Assembly (NCBI RefSeq): GCF_003311645.1
Contig: NZ_QEST01000280.1
Location: 78,278 to 142,277, forward strand
Reading direction: 5' to 3'
Length of the DNA: 64,000 nt
Source of the DNA: Streptomyces sp. PT12
GTDB taxonomy: Bacteria > Actinomycetota > Actinomycetes > Streptomycetales > Streptomycetaceae
The first letter of the stretch is position 1, and the number at the start of each line of letters is the position of its first letter. Positions 1 through 8,396 of this stretch are shown here, in pieces. Position numbers and translations under genes: made by a program. The notes under the pieces were generated by a model. The model was not told where the DNA came from. It ran no database searches and saw nothing but the letters and a program-made list of their open reading frames with translations.

Positions 1-129
1 GTAGGCCCCGGTGGCACCGCGGTCGGTGACACCGCGGTCGGTGACACCGCGGTCGGTGACACCGCGGTCAAGGAACCGCACGAAGAGCACCCGGCGCCCC
101 GGCGCGCTCCCCCGGGGGCTCTCGTTCAT
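1..129 (-). CDS. N-terminal fragment of probable Y-family DNA polymerase (ImuB-like)
   Basis: The ATG at 129-127 overlaps the dnaE2 stop codon as ATGA, so this gene is translationally coupled to dnaE2 and runs off the left edge; 43 codons are visible. After about 12 disordered residues comes RRVLFVRFL, which resembles the first beta-strand of Y-family polymerases found beside actinobacterial dnaE2. A five-residue DRGVT repeat follows, at the point where the family would continue towards its catalytic palm. ImuB-type proteins bridge DnaE2 to the sliding clamp in mutagenic translesion synthesis. The family call rests on gene context and a very short match; only the coupling and the repeat are directly seen. 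Confidence 0.45.
   Translation of the reverse strand, partial: MNESPRGSAPGRRVLFVRFLDRGVTDRGVTDRGVTDRGATGAY
16..69. repeat. 15-bp tandem repeat, 3.6 copies, in frame
   Basis: The unit accgcggtcggtgac occurs three times exactly, followed by a 9-bp partial copy. On the minus strand it encodes repeated D-R-G-V-T near the start of the ImuB-like gene. The period is a multiple of three, so copy-number change would keep the frame. Confidence 0.95.
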
Positions 130-3100
130 CCCGCGCTCCCCGGGCTGGCGTGCCACAGCTTGCGGGGGGCCTTGGGCGAGTCGCCCGGTGGCCTGAGGTC
201 GGCCCAGGGGTGCAGCGAGTAGCCGGTAGACAGCTCGATCCTGCGGTCCACAGGATCCCCGCCGCGGTCATCGCCGCCGCCGTTCCCCCCGGACTCCCCG
301 GACTCGCCGGACTCCCCGGGCTCGCCGGACTCCCCGGGCTCGCCGGGCTCCCCGGGCTCGCCGGGCTCGCCGGGCTCCCCGGACTCCCCAGGCTCGCCGC
401 CCGCGAGGCGTTCCGCCACGGCGTCGAGGCCGCCGGCGCGGCGGAGCTCGGCCAGCTCGGCGAGATCCCAGGCGGCGTGGCCGACCACGCTCAGGGTGCG
501 GGGGCCGCGCCGCTGCACGGTGCCGCGCACCAGCAGCAGCCACGCGTGAAAGACGGTGTGGGCGCACGCGGCGTGGCTGTCCTCGAAGAACGCCAGGTCG
601 ACCAGGCCCGTCGCGTCGTCAAGGGTGACAAAGATCACCCGCTTCCCCGAGCGGATCGGCGGCGTCTGGGTCGCCACCTTGGCCCCGGCGACCAGCACGG
701 TCTCGCCGTGCCCCGCCTCGCGCAGGCGGCGGGCCGAGAGCGCGCCCAACTCCTCGAGGAACGCGTGATGATCGGCCAGCAGATGGCGCGAGGTCTCCAT
801 GCCGAGCACCCCGAGCTCGGCGCCCAGCCGCTCGTCCGCGTCGAGGTCGGGCAGCCAGGCGGGGGGCTCGGCGGAGGGCGCGGCCCCCTCGCCACCGCCG
901 CCCTCGCCATGGCCACCCTCGCCACCGCCACCCTCGCCATGGCCACCGTCGCCATGGCCACCGTCGCCACCGCCCTCGCCGTCGAGGGGCAGGGGCGAGC
1001 CGCCGAGCGCCCCCGCGCCGCGCCGCTGCCGGTGCAGCTCGGCGACGCGCAGCAGCAGGTCGCGGCGGTTGGGCCCGAACGCGTCCAACGCGCCGACCTT
1101 CGCGAGCCGTTCGGCCACGGGGCGGGAGGGGGCGGCCCGGGTCATCAGGTCATCGAGGGAGGCATAGGGCCGCCCCGCCGCGATCCGCGCCGCCTCGTCC
1201 TCGCCGATGCCCCGCACCTCGCCGAGGGCGAGCCGCAGCCCCAACCGGCCAGATTCAGACTCCAGTTCGATTCGATAGGTGGCGTCCGAACGGTTCACAT
1301 CGAGCGGCAGCACCGGCACCCCGCGCCTCCTGGCGTCGGCGAGCAGCAGCCGCTTGGGGTACATGCCGGGGTCGTGCGCGAGCAGCCCCGCGTAGAACGC
1401 GGCCGGGTGGTGCGCCTTGAGCCAGGCGGACTGGTAGGTCGGGACGGCGAAGGCGACGGCGTGCGCCTTGCAGAAGCCGAAGCTGCCGAACGCCTCAAGG
1501 ATCTCCCAGGCCCGGGCGACCGCCTCGGGCGCGTAGCCGCGCGCAGCGCACTCCCTGGTGAACCACTCGCGCACGCGCGGCTGCCGTTCGCCGTCCGAGA
1601 GCGCGCGCCGCGCCTCGTCGGCCAGCGCGCGGTCGCAGCCGGTCAGCCGGGACAGCACGCCGATGACCTGCTCGTGGAAGATCACCACGCCATGGGTCTC
1701 GCTCAGCACCTCCTCCAGGTCCTGATGGGGGTAGCGCGGCGCGCGCCTGCCCCGCCTGGCCTCGATGAAGGGGCGCACCATGTCGGCGCCGACGGGCCCC
1801 GGCCGAAACAGCGATATGTCGACGACGAGGTCGTGGAAGGTCTCGGGCTGGAGCCTCCCGATGAGGTCGCGCTGGCCCGGCGACTCGATCTGGAAGCAGC
1901 CGAGCGTCTCGGCCGAGCGGATCAGGGCGAACGCCGCCGGGTCGTCGGGCGGCACCGCGGCGGGGTCATCCAGGTCGACGCGCTCCCCCGTGACCCGTTC
2001 GACCTCGTCGAGCGCGTGCGCCATGGCCGACTGCATCCGCACCCCCAGCACGTCGAGCTTGAGCAGCCCGAGGTCCTCGACATCCTCCTTGTCGAACTGC
2101 GACATGGCGAACCCCTCGCCGCTCGTGGGCACCACGGGCGTGCGCGCGCGCAGCGTCGCGTCGGAGAGCAGGACGCCGCACGGGTGCATGGCGACCCCGC
2201 GCGGCAGCCCGTCCAGCGCCTCGACCAGGTCCCACATCCGCGGCGGGTGGGCGTCGGGGTCGATGCCGCGCAGCTCGGGCAGCTCCGCGAGCGCGGCGCG
2301 CGCGTCCCTTGCCCTGATGTGCGGGAACGCCTTGGCCAGCCGCCCGACCTCGGCCGGGTCGAGGCCGAGCGCCAGGCCGACATCGCGGACGGCGTGCCGC
2401 ACCCGGTAGGTCTCGGGCATGGCGACGGTGGCCACGCGCTCCTCCCCGAACCGCTCGAAGATCGCCCGGTATGCCTCGATGCGGCGGGCGGACTCCACGT
2501 CGATGTCGATGTCGGGCAGCGCGCCGCGGCGCGGCGAGAGGAACCGCTCCATCAGCAGCCCGTGCTCCACGGGGTCGGCCTGGGCGATGCCGAGCAGGTG
2601 GTTCACCAGGGCGCCCGCGCCCGAGCCGCGCGCCGCCACCCGGATCCCCAGCCCTCGGATGTCGTCGACGACCTGGGCGACGGTGAGGAAGTACGAGGCG
2701 AAGCCGAGCCGTCGGACGATGCCAAGCTCCTCGTCCAGGCGGGCCCAGCGCTTCGCGTCCCCGTCGTAGCCGCGCAGCACCATGCCAGCGGCGCAGCGGG
2801 AGCGCAGCACGCGGTCGGCGGTGCGCCCGGCCGCGCCGACCAGCCCGGGCTCGGGGAAGTACACGCCGCCGATGCCCAGGTCGCGGGCCGGGTCGACGCG
2901 GCAGGCCGCGGCGGTGCGCTCGGTGAGGTCGAGCAAGCGGTGGGCCGCGGACCGGCGGTATCCGGCCGCTTCGGCGATGCGCCGGGCGGCCCGCGCCATG
3001 GCGTCGGGGCCCTTGAGCCAGCGCTCGCCGTTGTCCAGGCCGCGGCGCGGATCGATGGGGACGAGGCGGCGCGCGGCGTCCAGCACGTCGGCGACCCGGC

Positions 3101-3758
3101 CCTGGCCCGGGTCGGCGTAGCGCACGGCGTTGGCGAGCACCGGGGTCACGCCCTGCTCGGCGGCCAGGCCGAGGGCGCGGGCGGCGGTGCGCAGCGGGCC
3201 CGCGGCGTCGACCTCGACGCGCAGCGCGTCGCCGAACCGCTCCCGCCAGGGCGCGAGCAGCGCGGCGGCGAGGTCGGGGCGCCCCGCGGCCAGCGCGCGC
3301 CCCGGCTCCGACGCGGCGCCGAGCAGCACGATCAGGCCGTCGCCCGCGGTCTCGGACCAGGGCAGCACGGGGCGTTCGCCGCGCTCCCCCGCGGCGTGGG
3401 CCGCGGTGACCAGGTGGCACAGCCGCGCCCAGCCCGCCGCGCCGTCCGCGGCGAGGAAGACGGCGCGCGGCGCGGACTCGTCGGCGTGGGCGCCCCCGCG
3501 CACGGGCGTTCGCGGACGGCGCGCGGGCTCGGGGGCGCGCTGGGGCGCCACGGCGAGATCGACCCCGTACACCGGGCGCACGCCCGCGCGCACGCACGCC
3601 TTGCTGAACCGCACCGCCCCGGCGAGGGTGTCGCGGTCGGTCAGCGCCATGGCGTCCATCCCGCGCTCACCGGCCCGCTCGGCCAGCCGCTCGGGGTGCG
3701 AGGCGCCGTACCGCTGGGAGAACCCGGACGCCACATGCAGGTGTGCGAAGCCCGGCAT
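126..3758 (-). CDS. dnaE2: Error-prone DNA polymerase III alpha subunit DnaE2 (ImuC)
   Basis: Replicative-type C-family polymerase used for mutagenic translesion synthesis after DNA damage, about 1210 residues. The N-terminal PHP domain begins FAHLHVASGFS. The polymerase motif PDIDID at about residues 415-420 carries two catalytic aspartates and KLDVLG (Asp569) the third; helix-hairpin-helix and OB regions follow. The ATG at 3758 is preferred because AGGAGG lies 5 nt upstream, whereas the GTG at 3764 lies inside that Shine-Dalgarno. A LexA-type box sits about 65 bp upstream, and the stop overlaps the next gene's start. Two low-complexity insertions, Gly/Glu/His-rich (about 924-957) and Gly-Glu-Pro/Ser (about 1121-1157), are unusual for the family. 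Confidence 0.95.
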   Translation of the reverse strand: MPGFAHLHVASGFSQRYGASHPERLAERAGERGMDAMALTDRDTLAGAVRFSKACVRAGVRPVYGVDLAVAPQRAPEPARRPRTPVRGGAHADESAPRAVFLAADGAAGWARLCHLVTAAHAAGERGERPVLPWSETAGDGLIVLLGAASEPGRALAAGRPDLAAALLAPWRERFGDALRVEVDAAGPLRTAARALGLAAEQGVTPVLANAVRYADPGQGRVADVLDAARRLVPIDPRRGLDNGERWLKGPDAMARAARRIAEAAGYRRSAAHRLLDLTERTAAACRVDPARDLGIGGVYFPEPGLVGAAGRTADRVLRSRCAAGMVLRGYDGDAKRWARLDEELGIVRRLGFASYFLTVAQVVDDIRGLGIRVAARGSGAGALVNHLLGIAQADPVEHGLLMERFLSPRRGALPDIDIDVESARRIEAYRAIFERFGEERVATVAMPETYRVRHAVRDVGLALGLDPAEVGRLAKAFPHIRARDARAALAELPELRGIDPDAHPPRMWDLVEALDGLPRGVAMHPCGVLLSDATLRARTPVVPTSGEGFAMSQFDKEDVEDLGLLKLDVLGVRMQSAMAHALDEVERVTGERVDLDDPAAVPPDDPAAFALIRSAETLGCFQIESPGQRDLIGRLQPETFHDLVVDISLFRPGPVGADMVRPFIEARRGRRAPRYPHQDLEEVLSETHGVVIFHEQVIGVLSRLTGCDRALADEARRALSDGERQPRVREWFTRECAARGYAPEAVARAWEILEAFGSFGFCKAHAVAFAVPTYQSAWLKAHHPAAFYAGLLAHDPGMYPKRLLLADARRRGVPVLPLDVNRSDATYRIELESESGRLGLRLALGEVRGIGEDEAARIAAGRPYASLDDLMTRAAPSRPVAERLAKVGALDAFGPNRRDLLLRVAELHRQRRGAGALGGSPLPLDGEGGGDGGHGDGGHGEGGGGEGGHGEGGGGEGAAPSAEPPAWLPDLDADERLGAELGVLGMETSRHLLADHHAFLEELGALSARRLREAGHGETVLVAGAKVATQTPPIRSGKRVIFVTLDDATGLVDLAFFEDSHAACAHTVFHAWLLLVRGTVQRRGPRTLSVVGHAAWDLAELAELRRAGGLDAVAERLAGGEPGESGEPGEPGEPGEPGEPGESGEPGESGESGESGGNGGGDDRGGDPVDRRIELSTGYSLHPWADLRPPGDSPKAPRKLWHASPGSAG
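288..397. repeat. 9-bp-based tandem repeat inside dnaE2 (Gly-Glu-Pro/Ser)
   Basis: About a dozen degenerate 9-bp units of the type ctcgccggg/ctccccgga encode alternating G-E-P and G-E-S near the DnaE2 C-terminus. The frame is kept throughout, so this is a coding expansion and not a disruption. Confidence 0.9.
888..985. repeat. Second low-complexity repeat inside dnaE2 (Gly/His/Glu)
   Basis: Repeated gccaccctcgccatg-like units encode G-H-G-E-G-G-type sequence at about DnaE2 residues 924-957, just before the OB-fold region. It lies between conserved domains and stays in frame. Confidence 0.85.
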
Positions 3759-3823
3759 CCGCACCTCCTGTCACACCCGGCCCCCCTGCCTCGTCGCTGT
3801 CCGCCTCCACCATAAACCAGCCA

Positions 3824-3839
3824 TCGAACGCGTGTGCGA
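3824..3839. promoter_or_regulatory. LexA/SOS box upstream of dnaE2
   Basis: TCGAACGCGTGTGCGA matches the actinobacterial SOS consensus TCGAAC-N4-GTTCGA with a single mismatch in the right half-site. It lies about 65 bp upstream of the dnaE2 ATG. LexA control of dnaE2 is established in mycobacteria; here it is inferred from the site. Confidence 0.75.
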
Positions 3840-3921
3840 ATCTGACGAACGAGCAGGTCACACCCGAGAAGCGGCCCCCGCGACTGGCCGAAAAGGAACG
3901 GTGGTCACAGCGGTGGTCACA

Positions 3922-3993
3922 GCGTTCGCCCCGGCGTTCGCGCCCGCGTTCATCCCGGCGTTCATCCCAGCGTTCATCCCAGCGTTCACAGCC
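3922..3993. repeat. 12-bp tandem repeat, six units
   Basis: Six units starting with gcgttc recur at exactly 12-bp spacing (3922, 3934, 3946, 3958, 3970, 3982). The last six bases of each unit drift slightly. The array covers the last codon and stop of the P-loop kinase gene and extends downstream towards the dnaE2 promoter. Confidence 0.95.
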
Positions 3994-4528
3994 GCAGGGC
4001 GCCCCCCGCCACGGCGCCCCGCACGAGGTCAGCGGACTCCCCCGGCGTCTGGCCCGTGGTGTCGAAGGCGTGGCGTTCGTAGCGGCCCAGATCGGCGAAC
4101 TGCGCGTGCATCAGCCGGATCGGCCCCGGCTCTGTGAGGGGGTGCCCCGCCCTCGCGGTGCCCCGCGCGAGGGTCGTCTCCTCGTCGGGCCGCAGCACCG
4201 CGTAGTGCAGCCCCACCCCGGCCTCCCGCGCCGCCGCGCGGAAGGGGGCGACAAACCACGGGCCGACGACGCCGTCCACGATCACCCGGTACCCACCGGC
4301 CGCGTAGCCCGCCGCGGCCCGCGCGAGCACCCCGATCACGGTCTCGTTCTGCCGCCTGGCCTCCGGCAGGTACGGCGGAACGGCCCCGCGCCGGATGAAC
4401 GCCCAGAAGTCATCGGTGTGCAGATGGACCCCTGGCCCCGGCTCGTCGTCCGCCAGCAGCCGCGCCACGGTGCTCTTGCCCGCGCCTGGCGGACCCGTCA
4501 CCACGATGACCTCTCCTGATGTCGCCAT
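3986..4528 (-). CDS. P-loop AAA/zeta-toxin-like nucleoside kinase family protein
   Basis: Protein of 180 residues with a Walker A motif GPPGAGKS at residues 12-19, an HTDDFW motif at about 37-42 typical of small-molecule kinases of the AAA_33/zeta-like group, and a VIVDGVVG strand. Such proteins phosphorylate small substrates or antibiotics; the substrate here is unknown. The first ATG is used, 22 bp from the divergent HAD gene start. The stop codon sits inside a 12-bp tandem repeat array, which could change the extreme C-terminus between strains. Confidence 0.75.
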   Translation of the reverse strand: MATSGEVIVVTGPPGAGKSTVARLLADDEPGPGVHLHTDDFWAFIRRGAVPPYLPEARRQNETVIGVLARAAAGYAAGGYRVIVDGVVGPWFVAPFRAAAREAGVGLHYAVLRPDEETTLARGTARAGHPLTEPGPIRLMHAQFADLGRYERHAFDTTGQTPGESADLVRGAVAGGALRL

Positions 4529-4550
4529 CGGGACAGGTTAGGCTGCCCGG

Positions 4551-5240
4551 GTGGCACCTCCCAGCGCATCCCGTGACAGCCGGGGATCCCTCGGTCCCTT
4601 CGACCTGATCATCTTCGACTGCGACGGCGTGCTGGTGGACAGCGAGCCCCTCGCCCTGCGCGTCTGCGTGGACCTCGGCGCCGAGCTGGGCTGGCCGCTC
4701 ACCGAGGAGGAGATCATCCACCGCTTCCTCGGCCGCTCCGAGCGCGCGGTCCGCGGGCAGATCGCCGAACGGCTCGGCGATGAGGCCGCGGGCCAGTGGG
4801 GCACGCTGTACCGCGAACGCCTCGACGCCGCGATCGACACGGAGCTGACGGCGGTCGACGGCATCGTCGAGGCGCTGGACGCGATCACCGTCCCGCAGTG
4901 CATCGCGTCGAGCGGCCTGCACGCCAAGATGCGGCGGACCCTGGGCCGCACGGGGCTCTACGAGCGGTTCGCCGGGCGCATCTTCAGCGCGAGCGAGGTG
5001 GAGCGCGGCAAGCCCGAGCCCGACCTCTTCCTGCACGCCGCGTCCCGGATGGGCGCGGAGCCCGCGCGCTGCGCCGTGGTCGAGGACAGCCAGTACGGCG
5101 TCCGCGCGGCCCGCGCGGCCGGGATGCACGCGTTCGGCTACGCGGGTGGCCTGACCCCGGCCGCATGGCTTGAGGGCGAGAACACCGTGGTGTTCGACGA
5201 CATGCGCAAGCTGCCCGCTCTTCTCTCGGCGGGTGGCTGA
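4551..5240 (+). CDS. HAD-superfamily hydrolase, beta-phosphoglucomutase-like
   Basis: Protein of 229 residues with the full HAD motif set: DCDGV (nucleophile Asp23, Asp25), a helical cap, IASSG (motif II), Lys154 in RGKPEPD, and EDSQYG (Asp179). This pattern fits subfamily IA sugar-phosphate phosphatases or phosphomutases. It starts at a GTG 22 bp from the divergent P-loop kinase gene. The substrate cannot be read from sequence. Confidence 0.85.
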   Translation: MAPPSASRDSRGSLGPFDLIIFDCDGVLVDSEPLALRVCVDLGAELGWPLTEEEIIHRFLGRSERAVRGQIAERLGDEAAGQWGTLYRERLDAAIDTELTAVDGIVEALDAITVPQCIASSGLHAKMRRTLGRTGLYERFAGRIFSASEVERGKPEPDLFLHAASRMGAEPARCAVVEDSQYGVRAARAAGMHAFGYAGGLTPAAWLEGENTVVFDDMRKLPALLSAGG

Positions 5241-5381
5241 GGACGGAGCCCTTCCGCCCGCCGTCGGCCGACTTCCGCTGTCACGTGAGCGCGGGTCGCA
5301 GGAGGCGGCGGTCGGCCGACCGGGCCCGGGGCGACGCGCCTGCCCTGGCAAGGTCTGGAAGCCGACGAGCACGCGGCTCGC

Positions 5382-5409
5382 TCCTCGAAAACCGCCAGGT
5401 CGGGGCCTA
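5382..5409. repeat. Imperfect direct repeat, left copy
   Basis: A 28-bp stretch beginning tcctcga and ending ggggccta matches the copy at 5797-5824 at 25 of 28 positions, in the same orientation. The two copies bracket the sigma-factor remnant. Confidence 0.8.
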
Positions 5410-5460
5410 ACGGGTTGGTACCGACACCGATCCGATCGCCGCAGTGGCTCGGATCGCTCC

Positions 5461-5744
5461 TCAGCTGATCCGCCGGGGACGGAGCTTCTCGGGGTTTCGC
5501 ACCGCCCGGATACGCCTGACCCGGTCGCCCGCGATCCGGAACCCGAACACCGTCACGATGTTGCCGTTCCGCTGCGCCGCCACGCCGGGCAGGCCGTTGA
5601 CCGTGCGCTCAAGGGCGTCGTGCGGTCGCCCGGCACACGGGCAATCCCGGCATAGGCACGTGCGATCCGCTCACCGCCCACGATCGGGCGCAGGTGAGTG
5701 ACGGCCAGCCCGCCGCCGTCGGCGGTCGCAGCACCGTGCTGCAC
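5461..5744 (-). pseudogene. C-terminal remnant of a SigJ-like ECF sigma factor (frameshifted)
   Basis: Two minus-strand frames join into one recognisable C-terminal SnoaL-like domain of SigJ-type ECF sigma factors. From 5744, ADGGG and LRPIVGGERIAR are read; after a frameshift near 5605-5620, VNGLPGV, TVFGFRIAGDRV and the family's typical end AVRNPEKL follow, up to a stop at 5461-5463. The sigma2/sigma4 DNA-binding regions are absent. This is a truncated, frameshifted relic and no function is expected. Confidence 0.7.
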
Positions 5745-5796
5745 CGCCCAGGCCGCCCTGACCGGGGCCCTCGCCGCGTTGCCGAATCACGCGTGG

Positions 5797-5824
5797 TCCT
5801 CGAGAACCGCCCGGTCAGGGCCTA
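5797..5824. repeat. Imperfect direct repeat, right copy
   Basis: Partner of 5382-5409. Its last three bases are the stop codon of the adjacent dioxygenase gene, so the rearrangement that made the repeat ended exactly at that gene's 3' end. Confidence 0.8.
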
Positions 5825-6628
5825 GTGCGGCTCCCCGTCGAACTCCGTGCCGCACGGGCCCGCCCCCTCGCTCTCCGGCAGGGACACCGCGTCCCCGCGC
5901 ATCGAGAGGCACCGGTACCAGTGCCCGATCCGCTCCGTCGAGGCCCCCACGTAGTGGCCGATGAACGAGCGGCGGAAGCGGTCGGCCGTCGTGTTGGGCT
6001 GCGAGCCGTGCACCAGGCTGCCGTTGAAGAACAGCACGTCCCCAGGCGCCATGTCGACCGGCACCGCCGCGAGACCGGGCGGCGGCGGCACATACTCCCG
6101 CACGAACGACAGCTCAGGATCCGCCTCCTCGGGGCAGAACAGGTCCATCGCGTGCGTCCCCGGCACCACCTCGAGCCCGCCGTTCGCCCGGTCGATCTCG
6201 TCGCACGCCACCCATGCCGCGACGCACGTGCCCGGCTCGACGCGCAGATAGAAGTTGTCCTGGTGCAGCGCCTGCCCGCGCGCCCCGGGCGGCTTGAAGT
6301 AGAACATGCTCTGCGCCGCCAGCACCTCCTCCCCCAGCAGCCGCTCCAGGATCCGCCGCAGCCGCGCGTCCAGCAGGTAGCGCAGCGCCACGTCGTTGAT
6401 CCGGTGCGGGTGCATCACCCGCGGATAGCTGTGCAGCGGGTCGGTCGGCCCTTCGCTCTCCCGGCCGCGCGGCTCGAAGTGGCCGGGGATCGGCCCCGCC
6501 GCGTGCATCGTCATGAACTCCCCGCGCAGCTCCTCGATCTCCGCGGGGGAGAACAGGCCGCGCGCCACCAGGAAGCCCTCGTCGTGGAATTGCCTCACAC
6601 TGTCGTCGATGGCCGTGTCGGTCGTCAT
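5822..6628 (-). CDS. Phytanoyl-CoA dioxygenase (PhyH) family Fe(II)/2-oxoglutarate enzyme
   Basis: Protein of 268 residues. The 2-His-1-carboxylate iron site is visible as His122-Gln-Asp124 in LHQDNFY and the distal His207 in LVHGSQ; an Arg-Arg pair in FRRSFIG can bind 2-oxoglutarate. Family members hydroxylate lipids, amino acids or secondary metabolites; the substrate here is unknown. The ATG at 6628 is chosen because the family N-terminus (VRQFHDEGFLV) begins shortly after it and the upstream frame is shared with the divergent AraC gene, which probably controls it. The stop codon lies inside a direct repeat. Confidence 0.85.
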   Translation of the reverse strand: MTTDTAIDDSVRQFHDEGFLVARGLFSPAEIEELRGEFMTMHAAGPIPGHFEPRGRESEGPTDPLHSYPRVMHPHRINDVALRYLLDARLRRILERLLGEEVLAAQSMFYFKPPGARGQALHQDNFYLRVEPGTCVAAWVACDEIDRANGGLEVVPGTHAMDLFCPEEADPELSFVREYVPPPPGLAAVPVDMAPGDVLFFNGSLVHGSQPNTTADRFRRSFIGHYVGASTERIGHWYRCLSMRGDAVSLPESEGAGPCGTEFDGEPH

Positions 6629-6727
6629 CGAGAACGCCCCTTCCCGTGCTGTCTCCGCTGATCCCCCGCTGTTCTCCCCCTGCTCTCCCACTGACGCTAG
6701 GCCCGCCGCACCTCCCTGGGGATATCC

Positions 6728-7618
6728 ATGAGCGCTGATGACATTTCCGAGCCTGCTGCCCCGCCCCCCGGCCTTGTCACCGTGGCGTACTTCGACGAAC
6801 GCCCCGGCTATGCCGTGCGCCGCCCGCGCGGCGCGGACAGCTGGCTGTTCACCTGGACCGCGGCGGGCAGCGGCCTGCTGCGGCAGGGCGACGCCGAGGT
6901 CGTCGCGGGCCCAGGCGCCCTGGTGGCGCTCGGCCCCGGGGTGCCGCACCGGTACGGGGTGGCCGATGGCGCGGAGCGCTGGGCGTTCTGGTGGGCGCAC
7001 TGCCAGGCGAGGACCGCGTGGGGCGCGTGGCTGCGGCCGCACCTGGGCGGCGGGCGCCTGTACGCCGTGCCGCCCGTGCGGAGGGCGGCGCGCGAGCGCG
7101 TCGCCGCGGCGTTCGCCCGCGTGCACGCCGACGCGCGGTGGTCGGGGGACGGCGCGCCGCCCGCGCCGGATCCGGCGCCCGAGCCGGGCCGGGTCGCGGT
7201 GGCACACACGGCCGCGGCCAGGGAACTCGCGCTCAACGGCCTTGAGGAGGCGGTGCTGCTCGCCGCCTCCACCGCGGCGGGCGGCGGGGGCGCGGGCGCG
7301 GACCCGCGCGTGCGCCGGGCCGAGGCGCTGATCGCGGCCGACCCCGGCGCCCCGCACACCGTGGAGTCACTGGCCACTCAGGTGTCGCTCTCGCCGTCGC
7401 GGCTGGCCCACCTGTTCTCCGAACAGCTCGGCCACCCCCCGATGCGGGCGCTGCGCGACGCCAGGCTGCGGCACGCCGCCCGGCTGCTCGAGGCCACGGA
7501 GCTGCCGGTCGCGCGGGTCGCGGCGGCCTCGGGGTTCGCCAGCGCGTTCCACTTCAGCCGCGTCTTCAAGGAGCGCTACGGCGTGCCGCCCGGCGCCTAC
7601 CGCCGCGCGGCCGGATGA
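6728..7618 (+). CDS. AraC-family transcriptional regulator
   Basis: Protein of 296 residues: an N-terminal cupin-like sensor domain (GDAEVVAGPGALVALGPGVPH is the beta-barrel core) and a C-terminal pair of helix-turn-helix motifs ending in GFASAFHFSRVFKERYG, the AraC signature. It is divergent from the PhyH-like dioxygenase across about 100 bp, so it probably regulates that gene in response to a small molecule. It converges on ureD with a gap of about 20 bp that can fold into a GC-rich hairpin. Confidence 0.9.
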   Translation: MSADDISEPAAPPPGLVTVAYFDERPGYAVRRPRGADSWLFTWTAAGSGLLRQGDAEVVAGPGALVALGPGVPHRYGVADGAERWAFWWAHCQARTAWGAWLRPHLGGGRLYAVPPVRRAARERVAAAFARVHADARWSGDGAPPAPDPAPEPGRVAVAHTAAARELALNGLEEAVLLAASTAAGGGGAGADPRVRRAEALIAADPGAPHTVESLATQVSLSPSRLAHLFSEQLGHPPMRALRDARLRHAARLLEATELPVARVAAASGFASAFHFSRVFKERYGVPPGAYRRAAG

Positions 7619-7640
7619 CGCCGCGGGGCACGGCGGCGCG

Positions 7641-8396
7641 TCAGGCGGCGCCGAGCGCCGCCGCGCCCCGGTCGAGCAGGTCACGCAGCGCCAACGCGTC
7701 GGGCGCCACCGCGGTGACCAGCGCGGCCGGTCCCGCGAGCGGCGTGAGCACCGCCGTCGGGCCGAGCGCCAGCGGCTCGGCGGGCTTCTCGGCCAGCGCC
7801 GGGTCCACCACGAGCAGCTGGCCCACCGCCCGGTGGCCACCGATGACCGCGCCGCCGTCCCAGCCGGGGGCGCCAGGGCCACAGGCCAGCTCCTGGTCGA
7901 GCAGCGCGCGCCCTCCGTGCGCGACCACCAGGCGCGTGGTCAGGGACCCTGGCTCCTCCCCCGCGCGGCCGAGCACCTGCTGCTCGCGCAGCACCAGCCT
8001 GGCGGTGGCGGCCAGGGTGACGCGGGTGGTCATGCGCAGGGCGCTGCCGCGCACGGAGATCACCGGCTCGGGCAGCCAGCGCAGCTCGCCGCCCTCGCCG
8101 ACGGTCAGCTCCGTGTCATAGGTGGCGGGCTCCCGCGCGCCCTGGCCGGGGAGGGCCAGGGTGGCCGCGGCCGATGTCACGGACAGCGCGGCGCCAGGCT
8201 CCACCACGGCGGTCAGCCGCAGGGAGTCCCCGGTCAGCGGAACGCTCATCGCGCCGACGACGGTGACCTGCGCGCGCCCCGGCTCGCCCCGCGTGCGGCG
8301 CAACGCCAGCGCGCCCTCCCCGCGCAGCATCGGCAACGCGCCCCCGGGGGCCGCCGTCACGCGGGCGTGCGCACTGACCCGCGCGCCCCCGTTCAC
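7641..8396 (-). CDS. ureD: Urease accessory protein UreD
   Basis: Protein of 251 residues that scaffolds UreF and UreG on apo-urease during nickel insertion. Typical UreD elements are seen: an early basic region, TGDSLRL, and WLPEPVI in the core. The GTG at 8396 is taken as start because the longer frame upstream is the out-of-phase ureG sequence. It is the last gene of the operon ureA-B-C-F-G-D, and its start lies in the last of three copies of a short repeat that joins it to ureG. UreE is absent, as in many actinobacterial urease operons. Confidence 0.9.
   Translation of the reverse strand: MNGGARVSAHARVTAAPGGALPMLRGEGALALRRTRGEPGRAQVTVVGAMSVPLTGDSLRLTAVVEPGAALSVTSAAATLALPGQGAREPATYDTELTVGEGGELRWLPEPVISVRGSALRMTTRVTLAATARLVLREQQVLGRAGEEPGSLTTRLVVAHGGRALLDQELACGPGAPGWDGGAVIGGHRAVGQLLVVDPALAEKPAEPLALGPTAVLTPLAGPAALVTAVAPDALALRDLLDRGAAALGAA

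Noticed and set aside
150-3815. A 1221-codon open frame on the plus strand opposite dnaE2
   Set aside because: It is an antisense frame kept open by high GC content; the minus strand carries all polymerase motifs and its product has no recognisable domain.
4533-4552. Half iron box (aggttaggct) between the P-loop kinase and HAD genes
   Set aside because: Only the left half of the palindrome is present; the right half does not match.
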